This document shows positions 37,548-45,786 of a stretch of 64,000 nt of DNA, piece after piece. The notes under the pieces are model-generated. The model saw only the letters and a program-made list of their open reading frames with translations, had not been told where the DNA came from and ran no database searches. The first letter of the stretch is position 1; each line of letters starts with the position of its first letter. The DNA lies in contig NZ_CP154845.1 in NCBI RefSeq assembly GCF_047302285.1, positions 3,906,001 through 3,970,000 on the forward strand. The letters run 5' to 3'. The position numbers and the translations under genes were made by a program. Source of the DNA: Robertmurraya sp047302285. Lineage in GTDB: Bacteria > Bacillota > Bacilli > Bacillales > Cytobacillaceae.

Positions 37548-37607
37548 GTGTGATTTCTGTGCTATGATAAAAAATAAATTATTCAGAATTTTTAAAGAGG
37601 TGTCATA

Positions 37608-39206
37608 ATGAAGGTAATCGAGTTATTATCCGTGTCTGAATTCACCGGAATGTCGTTAATCGCAGGAGCATCTGGGAAAAACAGAGAAGTAAATACGGTC
37701 AATATGATGGATGCACCAGATATTATCAATTTTCTCAATCCTAATGAAATGCTCATTACAACCGCCTATCATTTAAAAGATCACCCGGATCAACTAGTGG
37801 AATTAATTCGAGCTATGCATGCACAAGGTTGTGCAGCATTAGGCATTAAAACAAAGCGATTTTTACAGGAAATTCCTCTAGAAGTGTTGGAGCTTGCCGA
37901 TGCTCTTGCCTTTCCGATTATCGAACTTCCGTTAGACTTGTCCCTTGGAGAAATTGTTAACTATACGTTAAGAGCGATTTTGGATCAACATGCTGCCGAG
38001 CTTGCCCATGCCTTTGAGACTCATAAACAATTTACGCGAATCGTTTTACAAGGAGAAGGAATTCCTAAGTTGCTACTAGATTTATCAGCCATGATTGATC
38101 ACCCTGTCCACTTAATTAATCAACATTTAAAACCAATGTACACCACGAATTCTGATTCTGCCTTTTATTCATTTATGGGCTCTATCCGCAAGGACGTCTT
38201 CTACCAATCGATGACCAACACAGCTCGCATTTCCTTTTCACTTTGTTCAACAAAACAGTCGTACACTCTTTTTCCCGTTTATTTTAACGAGAAAAAAAGT
38301 GGCTTTCTTACGATTTCAGGGAATATTCATCAACCTGCAACATTATTAACGATCGAACAGGCTATTAACGTTATTTCCTTTGCCCTTATGAAGGAACAAG
38401 CCCTTAAACAACAAACACGAAGTATCCGAAATGATTTCTTTACCCATTTCCTTGATCAAGCCTTTTCCTCCGACACTGAGATTGTTAATCGGGCAACAGA
38501 ATTCTCTCTTTCCAATGAACAAAAATATATCTGTGCCATCGGCAAAGTAGATGATACGGACCAGTACTTTTCTTATCGAGAAAGGCAGCAAATAATCGAT
38601 GATATTTATGATTTTCTGGAGGAAGAACTACAGAACCCAAGCCCAATTGGACATCTTTTTACAATAGGGGATCGTTGTATTGTTCTGTATGAAATCGAGG
38701 AATCAAGTTCCATTGTTGAAACTTCTCTTATCCAGCTACAACAAAAGGTCAGTACCTACTTTAATAAAACCATCTCTTTCGGTGTCAGCAATGTCAGTCA
38801 TACTTTCCTACAAACTAGACATGCTTACAGTGAAGCTTTGGATGCTTTGTCACAGGGGGAATTATTGAAACAACGCCATTTCATTCAAGTCTTTCAGACG
38901 AAAGATGTAACCGAACTATTGCGCCTTATTCCAGCAAAGGAATTAAGAAACTTCTGTAATTACGCTTTACAAGGTTTTACCCGTCCAGAAGCCGAGGACG
39001 AACAAACATTAATTCAGACGTTATCCGTTTTTTTGGCTTCAAACTGTCAAATCTCTGAAACAGCCAAAAGATTATTTGTTCATCGCAACACGGTTGTCTA
39101 TCGGATTGAAAAATGCGAGGAAATTCTCGGAAAGTCATTAAAGGAACCGGAAACGACCTTACAGCTAAGAGTTGCACTACGAATCAAGGCACTGTTAGAA
39201 ATATAA
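37608..39206 (+). CDS. pucR: PucR-family purine catabolism regulator
   Basis: A 532-residue regulator with the N-terminal PucR domain (about residues 5-125; LLSVSEFTGMSLIAGASGKNREV written as the family opening), a GGDEF-like/CdaR middle region and a C-terminal helix-turn-helix (CQISETAKRLFVHRNTVVYR, about 481-500). PucR in B. subtilis activates puc genes in response to allantoin-pathway intermediates. The gene is divergent from pucF and upstream of uraD, so it probably controls both purine operons of this window. GAGGTGTCATA precedes the ATG. Confidence 0.93.
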   Translation: MKVIELLSVSEFTGMSLIAGASGKNREVNTVNMMDAPDIINFLNPNEMLITTAYHLKDHPDQLVELIRAMHAQGCAALGIKTKRFLQEIPLEVLELADALAFPIIELPLDLSLGEIVNYTLRAILDQHAAELAHAFETHKQFTRIVLQGEGIPKLLLDLSAMIDHPVHLINQHLKPMYTTNSDSAFYSFMGSIRKDVFYQSMTNTARISFSLCSTKQSYTLFPVYFNEKKSGFLTISGNIHQPATLLTIEQAINVISFALMKEQALKQQTRSIRNDFFTHFLDQAFSSDTEIVNRATEFSLSNEQKYICAIGKVDDTDQYFSYRERQQIIDDIYDFLEEELQNPSPIGHLFTIGDRCIVLYEIEESSSIVETSLIQLQQKVSTYFNKTISFGVSNVSHTFLQTRHAYSEALDALSQGELLKQRHFIQVFQTKDVTELLRLIPAKELRNFCNYALQGFTRPEAEDEQTLIQTLSVFLASNCQISETAKRLFVHRNTVVYRIEKCEEILGKSLKEPETTLQLRVALRIKALLEI

Positions 39207-39352
39207 GCTAATTTTGTGCATAACGCACAGTACACATTTGATTATTCGGCTAACATGAACAATGACAACGCTAAATTATTTTATTATTATGTAAATAAAA
39301 ATAACTCTGAATGTTATATCTTTTAACAAATCTAAGTAAAGGAGCGATAAAC

Positions 39353-39850
39353 ATGCTCACAATCGAACAAGTCAATACGTTAACGAAACATGATTTCATA
39401 GACCTTTTCGGCGGAATTTTCGAGCACTCATCTTGGATAACAGAAATGGCATTTGAGGCAAAACCATTTTTTTCAGTCGAACATCTACATGAAGAGATGG
39501 TTTCAATCGTTAAAAAATCTACAGATGAACAAAAGCTTACCTTAATTAAGGAACATCCTAATTTAGGCGATCGTGTAGAAATGAGTCCTGACTCTGTTAA
39601 TGAACAAAAGGGGGCTGGCTTAAAAGATTTGACACCTGATGAATATGACCAGTTCATCTCAATTAATCGAAGTTATATGGAGAAATTCGGATTCCCCTTT
39701 ATCATTGCCGTTCGTGGCAAAAGTAAAGAGCAAATATACAAAGCGATGGAAGCGCGAATTCAAAATCCAGTCGAAACAGAATTTGAAACGGCATTAGAAC
39801 AAATTTATCAGATCGGGCTACTTCGTTTACAAGAAAAAATCAATGAATGA
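39353..39850 (+). CDS. uraD: OHCU decarboxylase
   Basis: A 165-residue all-helical protein that decarboxylates 2-oxo-4-hydroxy-4-carboxy-5-ureidoimidazoline to S-allantoin. The catalytic His lies in LIKEHPNLGDR (about residue 65) and FIISVRG-type C-terminal residues appear as FPFIIAVRGKSKEQI. In B. subtilis this domain is fused to uricase in PucL; here it is separate. I chose the ATG at 39353 because AAAGGAGCG lies six bases upstream; the 14 codons before it have no site. It begins a three-gene operon with a flavoprotein and uraH. Confidence 0.93.
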   Translation: MLTIEQVNTLTKHDFIDLFGGIFEHSSWITEMAFEAKPFFSVEHLHEEMVSIVKKSTDEQKLTLIKEHPNLGDRVEMSPDSVNEQKGAGLKDLTPDEYDQFISINRSYMEKFGFPFIIAVRGKSKEQIYKAMEARIQNPVETEFETALEQIYQIGLLRLQEKINE

Positions 39851-39874
39851 TTCTAAAAAAGGGGGGGAAAATAT

Positions 39875-41317
39875 ATGAGTTTAGAAGTATTAAATGAACA
39901 AGTGAAAAGAGATCTTTCCTATTTAAACTTCGGAGGTCCAGAATGGGTACAACCTCTCCATCATCCTGAAGGACATGTGTATGATGTAGTCATTATTGGA
40001 GGTGGGCAAAGTGGACTTAGTGCAGCATTCGCTTTAAAACGCGAGCGGATCTACAATGTACTAGTAATCGACGAAAACCCTAGAGGCTATGAAGGTCCCT
40101 GGGAAACATACGCACGAATGGTCACACTACGAACACCAAAGGATTTAACATCCATTGATCTCGGCATTCCTTCCCTGACTTTTCGCGCCTGGTGGGAAGC
40201 TCAGAAAGGAGTAGAAGGTTGGGAAAAGCTTGATAAAATTCCTCGAGGCGAGTGGATGAATTATTTACGTTGGTATCGCGAAATTCTTAATTTACCTGTT
40301 GCAAACGAAGTGAAACTAAAATTAATTGAACCTTCCGAGGCAGGCATTCACCACTTGCACATTGAAGGTCCTGGTGCTCCAAGCGAAAAATTACTAGCCC
40401 GTAAGGTTATCCTTGCAACAGGAATGCAAGGTGGTGGCGAATGGCATGTCCCTCCATTTATCTCTGAGAAATTACCAAAATATCACTATACACATACGTC
40501 TGAACCGATTGATTTTGCTACACTTAAAGATAAGAAGATGGCCATTTTAGGTGGCGGCGCTTCCGCCTTTGATAATGCCAATACAGCCCTTGCTGAAGGC
40601 GTTGGAGAAGTTCATGTATTTGTACGTCGCCAGGAGCTTCCTCGCATTAATCCAATACGGCAACTGGAGGTCTCTGGCATAATCGAACATTATCACACCT
40701 TATCGGATACGGAAAAATATACGGCTATTTCCCACTTCTTTAAATTTAACCAACCTCCAACGAACGATACCTTTAATCGTGCCACTTCATGGCCAGGCTT
40801 CGAGTTGCATTTAGGTTCACCATGGCTCGATGTGGCGGAAATAGAAGATGGAGTTCTCGTTACTACTCCTCAAGGCACTTACACGTTCGACCATTTAGTT
40901 ATCAGTACTGGACTTGTAACCGATCCTGCTCTTCGTCCTGAATTAAAGTTAATTGAAAAGCATATTGCTCGTTGGAGTGATAAATTTTCCGCACCTGAGG
41001 ATATTGCAAATCGGCTCGTTGATGCCCATCCTTATCTTAGCCCGAACTTTTCGTTCATGAGTCGTGACGAACAGGGAAAAGAACAATTATACGGCCTATT
41101 CGTATTTAATTATTCGACGTTAATTAGCTGCGGGCTTTCTGCATCTGCCCTTTCTGGGATCAGATTTGCCTTACCAAAGCTCGCACTTGCGATTTCCGAC
41201 CAGCTTTTCCAAGACGATAAAGAGCAAATTTTAAATCGTTTCCTTTCTTATGATCAGGAAGAATTTGTTGGGGAATGGCCGAAGAAGGAAAGTGCAACTT
41301 CTGTAAAAGAGTCATGA
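39875..41317 (+). CDS. FMO-like FAD/NAD(P)-binding oxidoreductase, candidate urate-oxidising enzyme
   Basis: A 480-residue two-dinucleotide-domain flavoprotein. The FAD Rossmann motif is VIIGGGQSGLSAA (about residues 39-51), the NAD(P) motif is AILGGGASAFDNA (about 223-235), and aromatic stretches (RAWWEAQKGVEGWEKL) may line the active site. It resembles flavin-containing monooxygenases, not the HpxO type. It lies between uraD and uraH, whose products act right after urate oxidation, and no cofactor-free uricase is in the window. Urate hydroxylation is therefore a reasoned guess; other oxidations are possible. The ribosome binding site is a G tract (GGGGGGG). Confidence 0.8.
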   Translation: MSLEVLNEQVKRDLSYLNFGGPEWVQPLHHPEGHVYDVVIIGGGQSGLSAAFALKRERIYNVLVIDENPRGYEGPWETYARMVTLRTPKDLTSIDLGIPSLTFRAWWEAQKGVEGWEKLDKIPRGEWMNYLRWYREILNLPVANEVKLKLIEPSEAGIHHLHIEGPGAPSEKLLARKVILATGMQGGGEWHVPPFISEKLPKYHYTHTSEPIDFATLKDKKMAILGGGASAFDNANTALAEGVGEVHVFVRRQELPRINPIRQLEVSGIIEHYHTLSDTEKYTAISHFFKFNQPPTNDTFNRATSWPGFELHLGSPWLDVAEIEDGVLVTTPQGTYTFDHLVISTGLVTDPALRPELKLIEKHIARWSDKFSAPEDIANRLVDAHPYLSPNFSFMSRDEQGKEQLYGLFVFNYSTLISCGLSASALSGIRFALPKLALAISDQLFQDDKEQILNRFLSYDQEEFVGEWPKKESATSVKES

Positions 41318-41330
41318 AGAGGTGGATATT

Positions 41331-41684
41331 ATGGCAGGATTGACGACACATATTTTAGATTTAACCCACGGCGCTCCCGCTAGCAATGTGAAAATCGAGC
41401 TTTATATTCAGTGTGACGATGAATGGCAGCTACTCATGTCTACGGTTAGTAATTCAGATGGGCGGATTGATAAGCCCCTTTTGTCTGCTGAAAATATGAT
41501 TAGTGGCGTATATGAACTCATTTTTCATATCGGGGAATATTTTCAAAGTAAACAACTTGATCTACCCGAACCCGCTTTTTTAGACAAAGTGCCAGTCCGC
41601 TTCAGCATCGCGGATACAACTGCACATTATCACGTACCATTACTCGTTTCACCATGGGGGTATCAGGTTTATAGGGGTAGTTAA
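41331..41684 (+). CDS. uraH: 5-Hydroxyisourate hydrolase (transthyretin-like)
   Basis: A 117-residue transthyretin-related hydrolase (PucM in B. subtilis). It has the LTTHILDLTHGAPA N-terminal signature, the HYHVPLLVSPWGYQVYRG segment and the diagnostic C-terminal YRGS tetrapeptide. It hydrolyses 5-hydroxyisourate to OHCU, the substrate of the upstream uraD product. The ATG at 41331 follows GAGGTG; an in-frame ATG at 41322 is less well placed. It closes the uraD operon before a terminator. Confidence 0.95.
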   Translation: MAGLTTHILDLTHGAPASNVKIELYIQCDDEWQLLMSTVSNSDGRIDKPLLSAENMISGVYELIFHIGEYFQSKQLDLPEPAFLDKVPVRFSIADTTAHYHVPLLVSPWGYQVYRGS

Positions 41685-41690
41685 AAGAGA

Positions 41691-41726
41691 AACACACCCT
41701 GGTAATTTGACTAGGGTGTGTTGTTT
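41691..41726. terminator. Bidirectional terminator after uraH
   Basis: AACACACCCT and AGGGTGTGTT form a ten-bp stem around a 12-nt loop, ending in TGTTT on the plus strand. It also serves the convergent histidine kinase gene. Confidence 0.85.
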
Positions 41727-43095
41727 AAATAGGAAGATTGATAGTAAAAACAGCGCCTTTGTTCTTTTCACTTTCAACGGTAATGAATCCACCATGCGCT
41801 TTCACAAATCCCTTGGCAATGGATAACCCTAGACCAGTACCACTTTCATTACGTGTTCTTGAAGTATCCCTTTTATAAAATCGATCAAAAATGTGAGGAA
41901 GCACGTCTTCTGGTATTCCTTGTCCGGAATCAGCTACTTTGATTAAAAACCAATTTTCTTTTTGCAAAGTAGAAATCTCTACTATTCCATTCTCAGGAGT
42001 ATGACGAAGAGCATTCCCAACAAGGTTCACAATCACCTGTGTCATTCGATCTGCATCGATTTGCAGCAATCTTTCTTCTTGGTTTTTGTTATATTTAAGT
42101 TCAATGTCCTTTTCATCAGCAAGCACCTGAAAGTGATGGGAAATTCTTTTTATCATTCCAGATATATCAACAGACTGAATATTTAGCGGAAGTTTGCCCG
42201 CTTCTGCAAGACTTAACTGTTGTATATCATTTACTAAACGACTTAAGCGATACACTTCATCTGAGAGTTCAAGAATATTTCCTTCCGTAGGTGCACTCAC
42301 CCCTTCTTGCATTAATTCTAGTTTTCCTTGCAAAATTGCTAAAGGTGTACGCAATTCATGTGCCACATCCGCCACGATAGCACGTCTTTTTTCTTCATTT
42401 TGTTGTATCTTCTGTGCCATATCATTAAATGCTTCCCCAAGTTCATAGAATTCATCGGTTGACTTTATATGGACTTTGGTTGTTCTTTTTCCACTAGCTA
42501 ACTGTTTAATTCCGATCATTAAAACCTTTAAAGGTTCAGATATTTTTCTTAATATAAATAGACTAAACACCGCTGCCACTATAGTTGCCAATAAACCACT
42601 AATTATAATAGCCTTATTGGATGATTGCAGAAACTCTTTTTCAAGATTTTGAAGCTTATTTTGATAGAGGACTAGGGTCCCTTTTTTTTCGCCATTGACA
42701 CTTAAAGCCACTTTCTTTCCAGATATATCCGTACCATCCAAACCAATTCTCTCACCAGTTGAATCACCGATGATAACCCCATTCAAGTCAAGTAATAATA
42801 AATCGCTATTAGGTGTGGACATATTCATGAACATAGCGCGTCTCATCATACCATGACCTTGCTCTTTTGTGGAATCATAATTTAAAAAAAGCTCCTGTGC
42901 CTTATTCCACGAGCCTGTTTCTTCATAATATTGCTCCAGAGTCTGTTCCATTCGCAGCAAAAAATTGTTCGTGTGTTGGTCTAGATAATTTTGGAAAGTT
43001 GTGCGGATACTAGATTGTACAAAGATTGATTGGCTAATTCCCATTAACAAAACAATCAAGATAAATGCAATGATCAACTTTGTTTGCAGCTTCAT
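41725..43095 (-). CDS. Sensor histidine kinase
   Basis: A 456-residue membrane kinase. It has an N-terminal helix (about residues 5-27), an extracellular sensor region of about 130 residues, a second helix (about 155-178), a HAMP domain, the H-box VADVAHELRTPLAIL with the phospho-accepting His (about 244), the N-box NLVGNALRHT, and G boxes VADSGQGIP and GTGLGLSIAKG. It overlaps the response-regulator gene by 4 bp, so they form one two-component system. The stimulus is unknown. By position it recalls the YrkQ-YrkP pair beside the B. subtilis yrk sulfur genes. Confidence 0.93.
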   Translation of the reverse strand: MKLQTKLIIAFILIVLLMGISQSIFVQSSIRTTFQNYLDQHTNNFLLRMEQTLEQYYEETGSWNKAQELFLNYDSTKEQGHGMMRRAMFMNMSTPNSDLLLLDLNGVIIGDSTGERIGLDGTDISGKKVALSVNGEKKGTLVLYQNKLQNLEKEFLQSSNKAIIISGLLATIVAAVFSLFILRKISEPLKVLMIGIKQLASGKRTTKVHIKSTDEFYELGEAFNDMAQKIQQNEEKRRAIVADVAHELRTPLAILQGKLELMQEGVSAPTEGNILELSDEVYRLSRLVNDIQQLSLAEAGKLPLNIQSVDISGMIKRISHHFQVLADEKDIELKYNKNQEERLLQIDADRMTQVIVNLVGNALRHTPENGIVEISTLQKENWFLIKVADSGQGIPEDVLPHIFDRFYKRDTSRTRNESGTGLGLSIAKGFVKAHGGFITVESEKNKGAVFTINLPI

Positions 43096-43790
43096 CTTTT
43101 TTCACCAAAACGATAGCCAATTCCATAAACCGTATGTATGTACTTTGGGTGAGCTGGGTCTTTTTCAACTTTTTTTCTTAAGTTACTAACATGAGTATCA
43201 ATCGAACGCTCATAATTAACATACTCCTCTCCCATCACACTGTTCATTAATTGAAGTCGACTATAGACACGGCCTGGCTTTCTAGCCAGCGTCACCAAAA
43301 TATTATATTCTGTAGGTGTTAGATTTATGATTTCGGTGTTTACCTTTACTACATATGTCGATAAATTAATTTCAATATCGTCACGAATCAAAAGTTCATC
43401 TATTTCATCATTAATCTCATCGATACTGTACCTTCTCAAAACCGCCCTTATTCTTGCAGTGAGTTCACGCATACTAAAGGGTTTGGTAATATAATCATCC
43501 GCACCCATTTCAAGACCTAATAATTTATCTATTTCCTCAGATTTTGCTGTTAACATGATAACGGGTATTTTTTTATGTTTAGAGCGGATATCTCTTAATG
43601 CTTGTAGTCCATCTTTTTTCGGCATCATAACATCTAATAGGATCAGGTCTAGATCATGGTTTTCTACTAATTGAACCACTGCTTCTCCGTCTGCTGCTTC
43701 AACTGTTTCAAAGCCTTCTTGCTGTAAAAATGTTTTCACCATATCTCGTATTCTCACTTCATCATCCACAACAGCAATGACTCTACTCAC
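43092..43790 (-). CDS. OmpR-family response regulator
   Basis: A 232-residue regulator with a receiver domain (phosphorylatable Asp 53 in LILLDVMMPKKDG, acidic pair at DD 9-10, Lys in ITKPFS) and a C-terminal winged helix of the OmpR/PhoB type (YERSIDTHVSNLRKKVEKDP). It partners the kinase whose gene overlaps its stop. Possible targets are the Met-rich exported protein gene just upstream and the sulfur genes beyond, but no direct repeat operator was recognised. Confidence 0.94.
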   Translation of the reverse strand: MSRVIAVVDDEVRIRDMVKTFLQQEGFETVEAADGEAVVQLVENHDLDLILLDVMMPKKDGLQALRDIRSKHKKIPVIMLTAKSEEIDKLLGLEMGADDYITKPFSMRELTARIRAVLRRYSIDEINDEIDELLIRDDIEINLSTYVVKVNTEIINLTPTEYNILVTLARKPGRVYSRLQLMNSVMGEEYVNYERSIDTHVSNLRKKVEKDPAHPKYIHTVYGIGYRFGEKR

Positions 43791-43888
43791 ATTCTAACCT
43801 CCTTACCTTCCTCATTTACTATTATACTAGGAGGAAAAACTGTTCAATCAGGACAAATATGTCTGCCAAGTTAAATCGGTACATAACC

Positions 43889-43919
43889 AAAATAACTCTG
43901 AAGCAAAGCCCCAGAGTTT
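43889..43919 (-). terminator. Hairpin after the Met-rich protein gene
   Basis: AACTCTG and CAGAGTT pair; the minus strand continues with ATTTTGG. It is a modest terminator between this gene and the two-component operon. Confidence 0.55.
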
Positions 43920-43939
43920 AAACATTGTTAGTTATCCTA

Positions 43940-44551
43940 CTAATATTGTGTACCGGTTCCGATTTGAGTTTGCTGAGGTTTGGCATCATTACTCCATCTG
44001 CTAGCTTGCTTCATACCCATTTTACTGCCGCGCATATGACCTGTACCATCCTGTTCGAATGCCCGGTTCATCATCGTTTCCATATTTCTTAATCTATTTT
44101 CCATTTGATCTTGTGTTAGTACTCCATCATTCACTTGCTGGGCAAGTTCGCTCTTTCTTTCTTCTATTACTGCCTTCACTAAGTCTTCAAACTTAATCCC
44201 TTTCTCTTCAACCATCTCAGCAACAGACTTACCTTCCATACGTGCTGTCTGGAATTCCTCTAATGTCATACCTAGTCCATCAGAAAGTAGCTCTGACATA
44301 GAAGTCATCATTCCGCCTGTCATACCCATCCCAGTTCTCATCCCGTTGGATTCTCCTGTCACTGGGCAAATCCATTCCGTTTCTCCTTCTTGATTGCTCT
44401 CCTGTTCATCGACTGTTTGAATAACGGACAAACCTTTGCTAGCATCTTGCTGTTTTACCGTTGCTGATGACATGCCATTTGGAGTAACCATAACACCTAA
44501 TGAAAAAAAACCTACGAAAGCAGTTGTTGTCAACAAATAACTCCATTTCAT
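43940..44551 (-). CDS. Exported Met-rich protein of unknown function
   Basis: A 203-residue protein with an N-terminal signal peptide or anchor (about residues 5-25), a possible metal site WICPVTG, a very Met/Gly-rich segment (GMRTGMGMTGGMMTSM, about 70-86), then a helical region (EEFQTARMEGKSVAEMVEE) reminiscent of DUF2680/YckD proteins, and a polar tail. Met-rich stretches often bind copper(I) in the envelope, but no copper genes are adjacent. It is encoded just upstream of the two-component system, which may control it. Assignment is tentative. Confidence 0.75.
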   Translation of the reverse strand: MKWSYLLTTTAFVGFFSLGVMVTPNGMSSATVKQQDASKGLSVIQTVDEQESNQEGETEWICPVTGESNGMRTGMGMTGGMMTSMSELLSDGLGMTLEEFQTARMEGKSVAEMVEEKGIKFEDLVKAVIEERKSELAQQVNDGVLTQDQMENRLRNMETMMNRAFEQDGTGHMRGSKMGMKQASRWSNDAKPQQTQIGTGTQY

Positions 44552-44705
44552 TACAAGTCAACTCCCTTTCATCCATTTCCTATTTCTTCTTTCAAGTTCA
44601 TCATATTAAATTAATTTCCAGAACCTTTATAGGAAATATCAAGATAATGTTAAGATGAAAACCTACCATAGTAAAGCTACAATAGTGAGATAATCTTGTT
44701 TAGGG

Positions 44706-45485
44706 TTATAGTATATCAATCCAAATCTTAATGGCTGTTGCTAAAATTAATAAAGCTAATATAACTTGTAAAATTTTTGTGTTTACCTTTTTTCCAGCCA
44801 TTGCACCTAATGGTGAGGCAACAAGGCTGGCAATGATCATGATGACGGAAGGTAAGAATTCAACTTGTCCCGTGGTAATTTTTCCAACTGTAGTGCCAAT
44901 TGAAGATAGAAACGTAATAGCCAATGAAGAAGCAATCGTCATTCGTGTTGGTATTTTTAAAACAACTAGCATGATTGGAACTAATAAGAAAGCTCCTGCC
45001 GCTCCAACAATTCCAGAACCAACTCCTACAAATAATGCTAGAGAAGCTGCAATCCATTTATTAAATTTCACTTGTTTAAGAGGAATATCATCAATTCCTT
45101 TTTTTGGGACAAACATCATCACAGCAGCTATGATTGCCAAAATGCCATATACTAAATTAATACCGCCCTCTGTCATCATCCTTGAACCTAAACTGCCCAC
45201 AAAACTACCAATTAAAATGCTTATTCCCATATACCCAATTAGTAATTTGTTTAAATAGCCACCTTTACGATATGCCCAAACCCCACCGATTGTCGCAAAA
45301 AGCACCTGAACAGCGCTTATTCCTGATACTTCGTGGGCACTAAATGCAGCTAAACCAAATAAGGGCGGGATATATAAAAGCATCGGATATTTAATAATGG
45401 AACCACCAATTCCTAACATCCCAGAAATATAGGAACCAATAAAACCAATTAAGAAGATGGTAATGATAAATCCAATATCCATCAT
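44706..45485 (-). CDS. TauE/SafE-family sulfite or organosulfur exporter (YrkJ-like)
   Basis: A 259-residue membrane protein with about eight hydrophobic segments and the two internal repeats of the TauE/SafE family (SGMLGIGGSIIKYPMLL near the N-terminus and GVGSGIVGAAGAFLLVPIM in the middle). It matches the position and type of YrkJ in B. subtilis. In sulfide and persulfide gene sets such proteins are thought to export sulfite or thiosulfate-type products. It is the last gene of the sulfur locus and lies behind a strong hairpin that follows the TusA gene. Confidence 0.88.
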   Translation of the reverse strand: MMDIGFIITIFLIGFIGSYISGMLGIGGSIIKYPMLLYIPPLFGLAAFSAHEVSGISAVQVLFATIGGVWAYRKGGYLNKLLIGYMGISILIGSFVGSLGSRMMTEGGINLVYGILAIIAAVMMFVPKKGIDDIPLKQVKFNKWIAASLALFVGVGSGIVGAAGAFLLVPIMLVVLKIPTRMTIASSLAITFLSSIGTTVGKITTGQVEFLPSVIMIIASLVASPLGAMAGKKVNTKILQVILALLILATAIKIWIDIL

Positions 45486-45499
45486 ACAGTCTCTCCTTT

Positions 45500-45533
45500 A
45501 AGAAAAGGGAACCCAATCTGGTTCCCTTTTCTT
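45500..45533 (-). terminator. Strong hairpin between the TusA and TauE genes
   Basis: AAGAAAAGGGAACC and GGTTCCCTTTTCTT form a perfect 14-bp stem around six bases, touching the TusA stop. Its A/T-rich base gives a T tract on both strands. It probably lowers read-through into the exporter gene. Confidence 0.85.
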
Positions 45534-45759
45534 AACCTTTTTTAATCCAAAACTTTAAAACATCGTTATCGATTTCGTGTTTAATTAACTCGTGACCGCT
45601 TGATTTTGTCCATGCCGGAAAGTCATTTTTTGCTCCTTGATCCGTAGCATGGATTTCTAAAACTTGACCGCTTTCTAATTCACTCATTGCCTTTTTTGTC
45701 TTTACGATCGGCATAGGACATGCCAATCTTTTTGCATCCAAAATTTTAGTTACTTCCAT
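45532..45759 (-). CDS. TusA-family sulfur carrier (YrkI-like)
   Basis: A 75-residue TusA/SirA fold protein with the conserved LACPMPIVKTKKAM motif; its Cys (about residue 14) would carry a persulfide. It corresponds to YrkI by size and context. It probably shuttles sulfane sulfur between the DsrE and rhodanese proteins encoded upstream. It follows the rhodanese-MBL gene by 27 bp. It shares high similarity with the N-terminal domain of the protein at 47157-47732. Confidence 0.93.
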   Translation of the reverse strand: MEVTKILDAKRLACPMPIVKTKKAMSELESGQVLEIHATDQGAKNDFPAWTKSSGHELIKHEIDNDVLKFWIKKG

Positions 45760-45786
45760 TTCTTTGCCCCCTACTATTTGCTTCCC

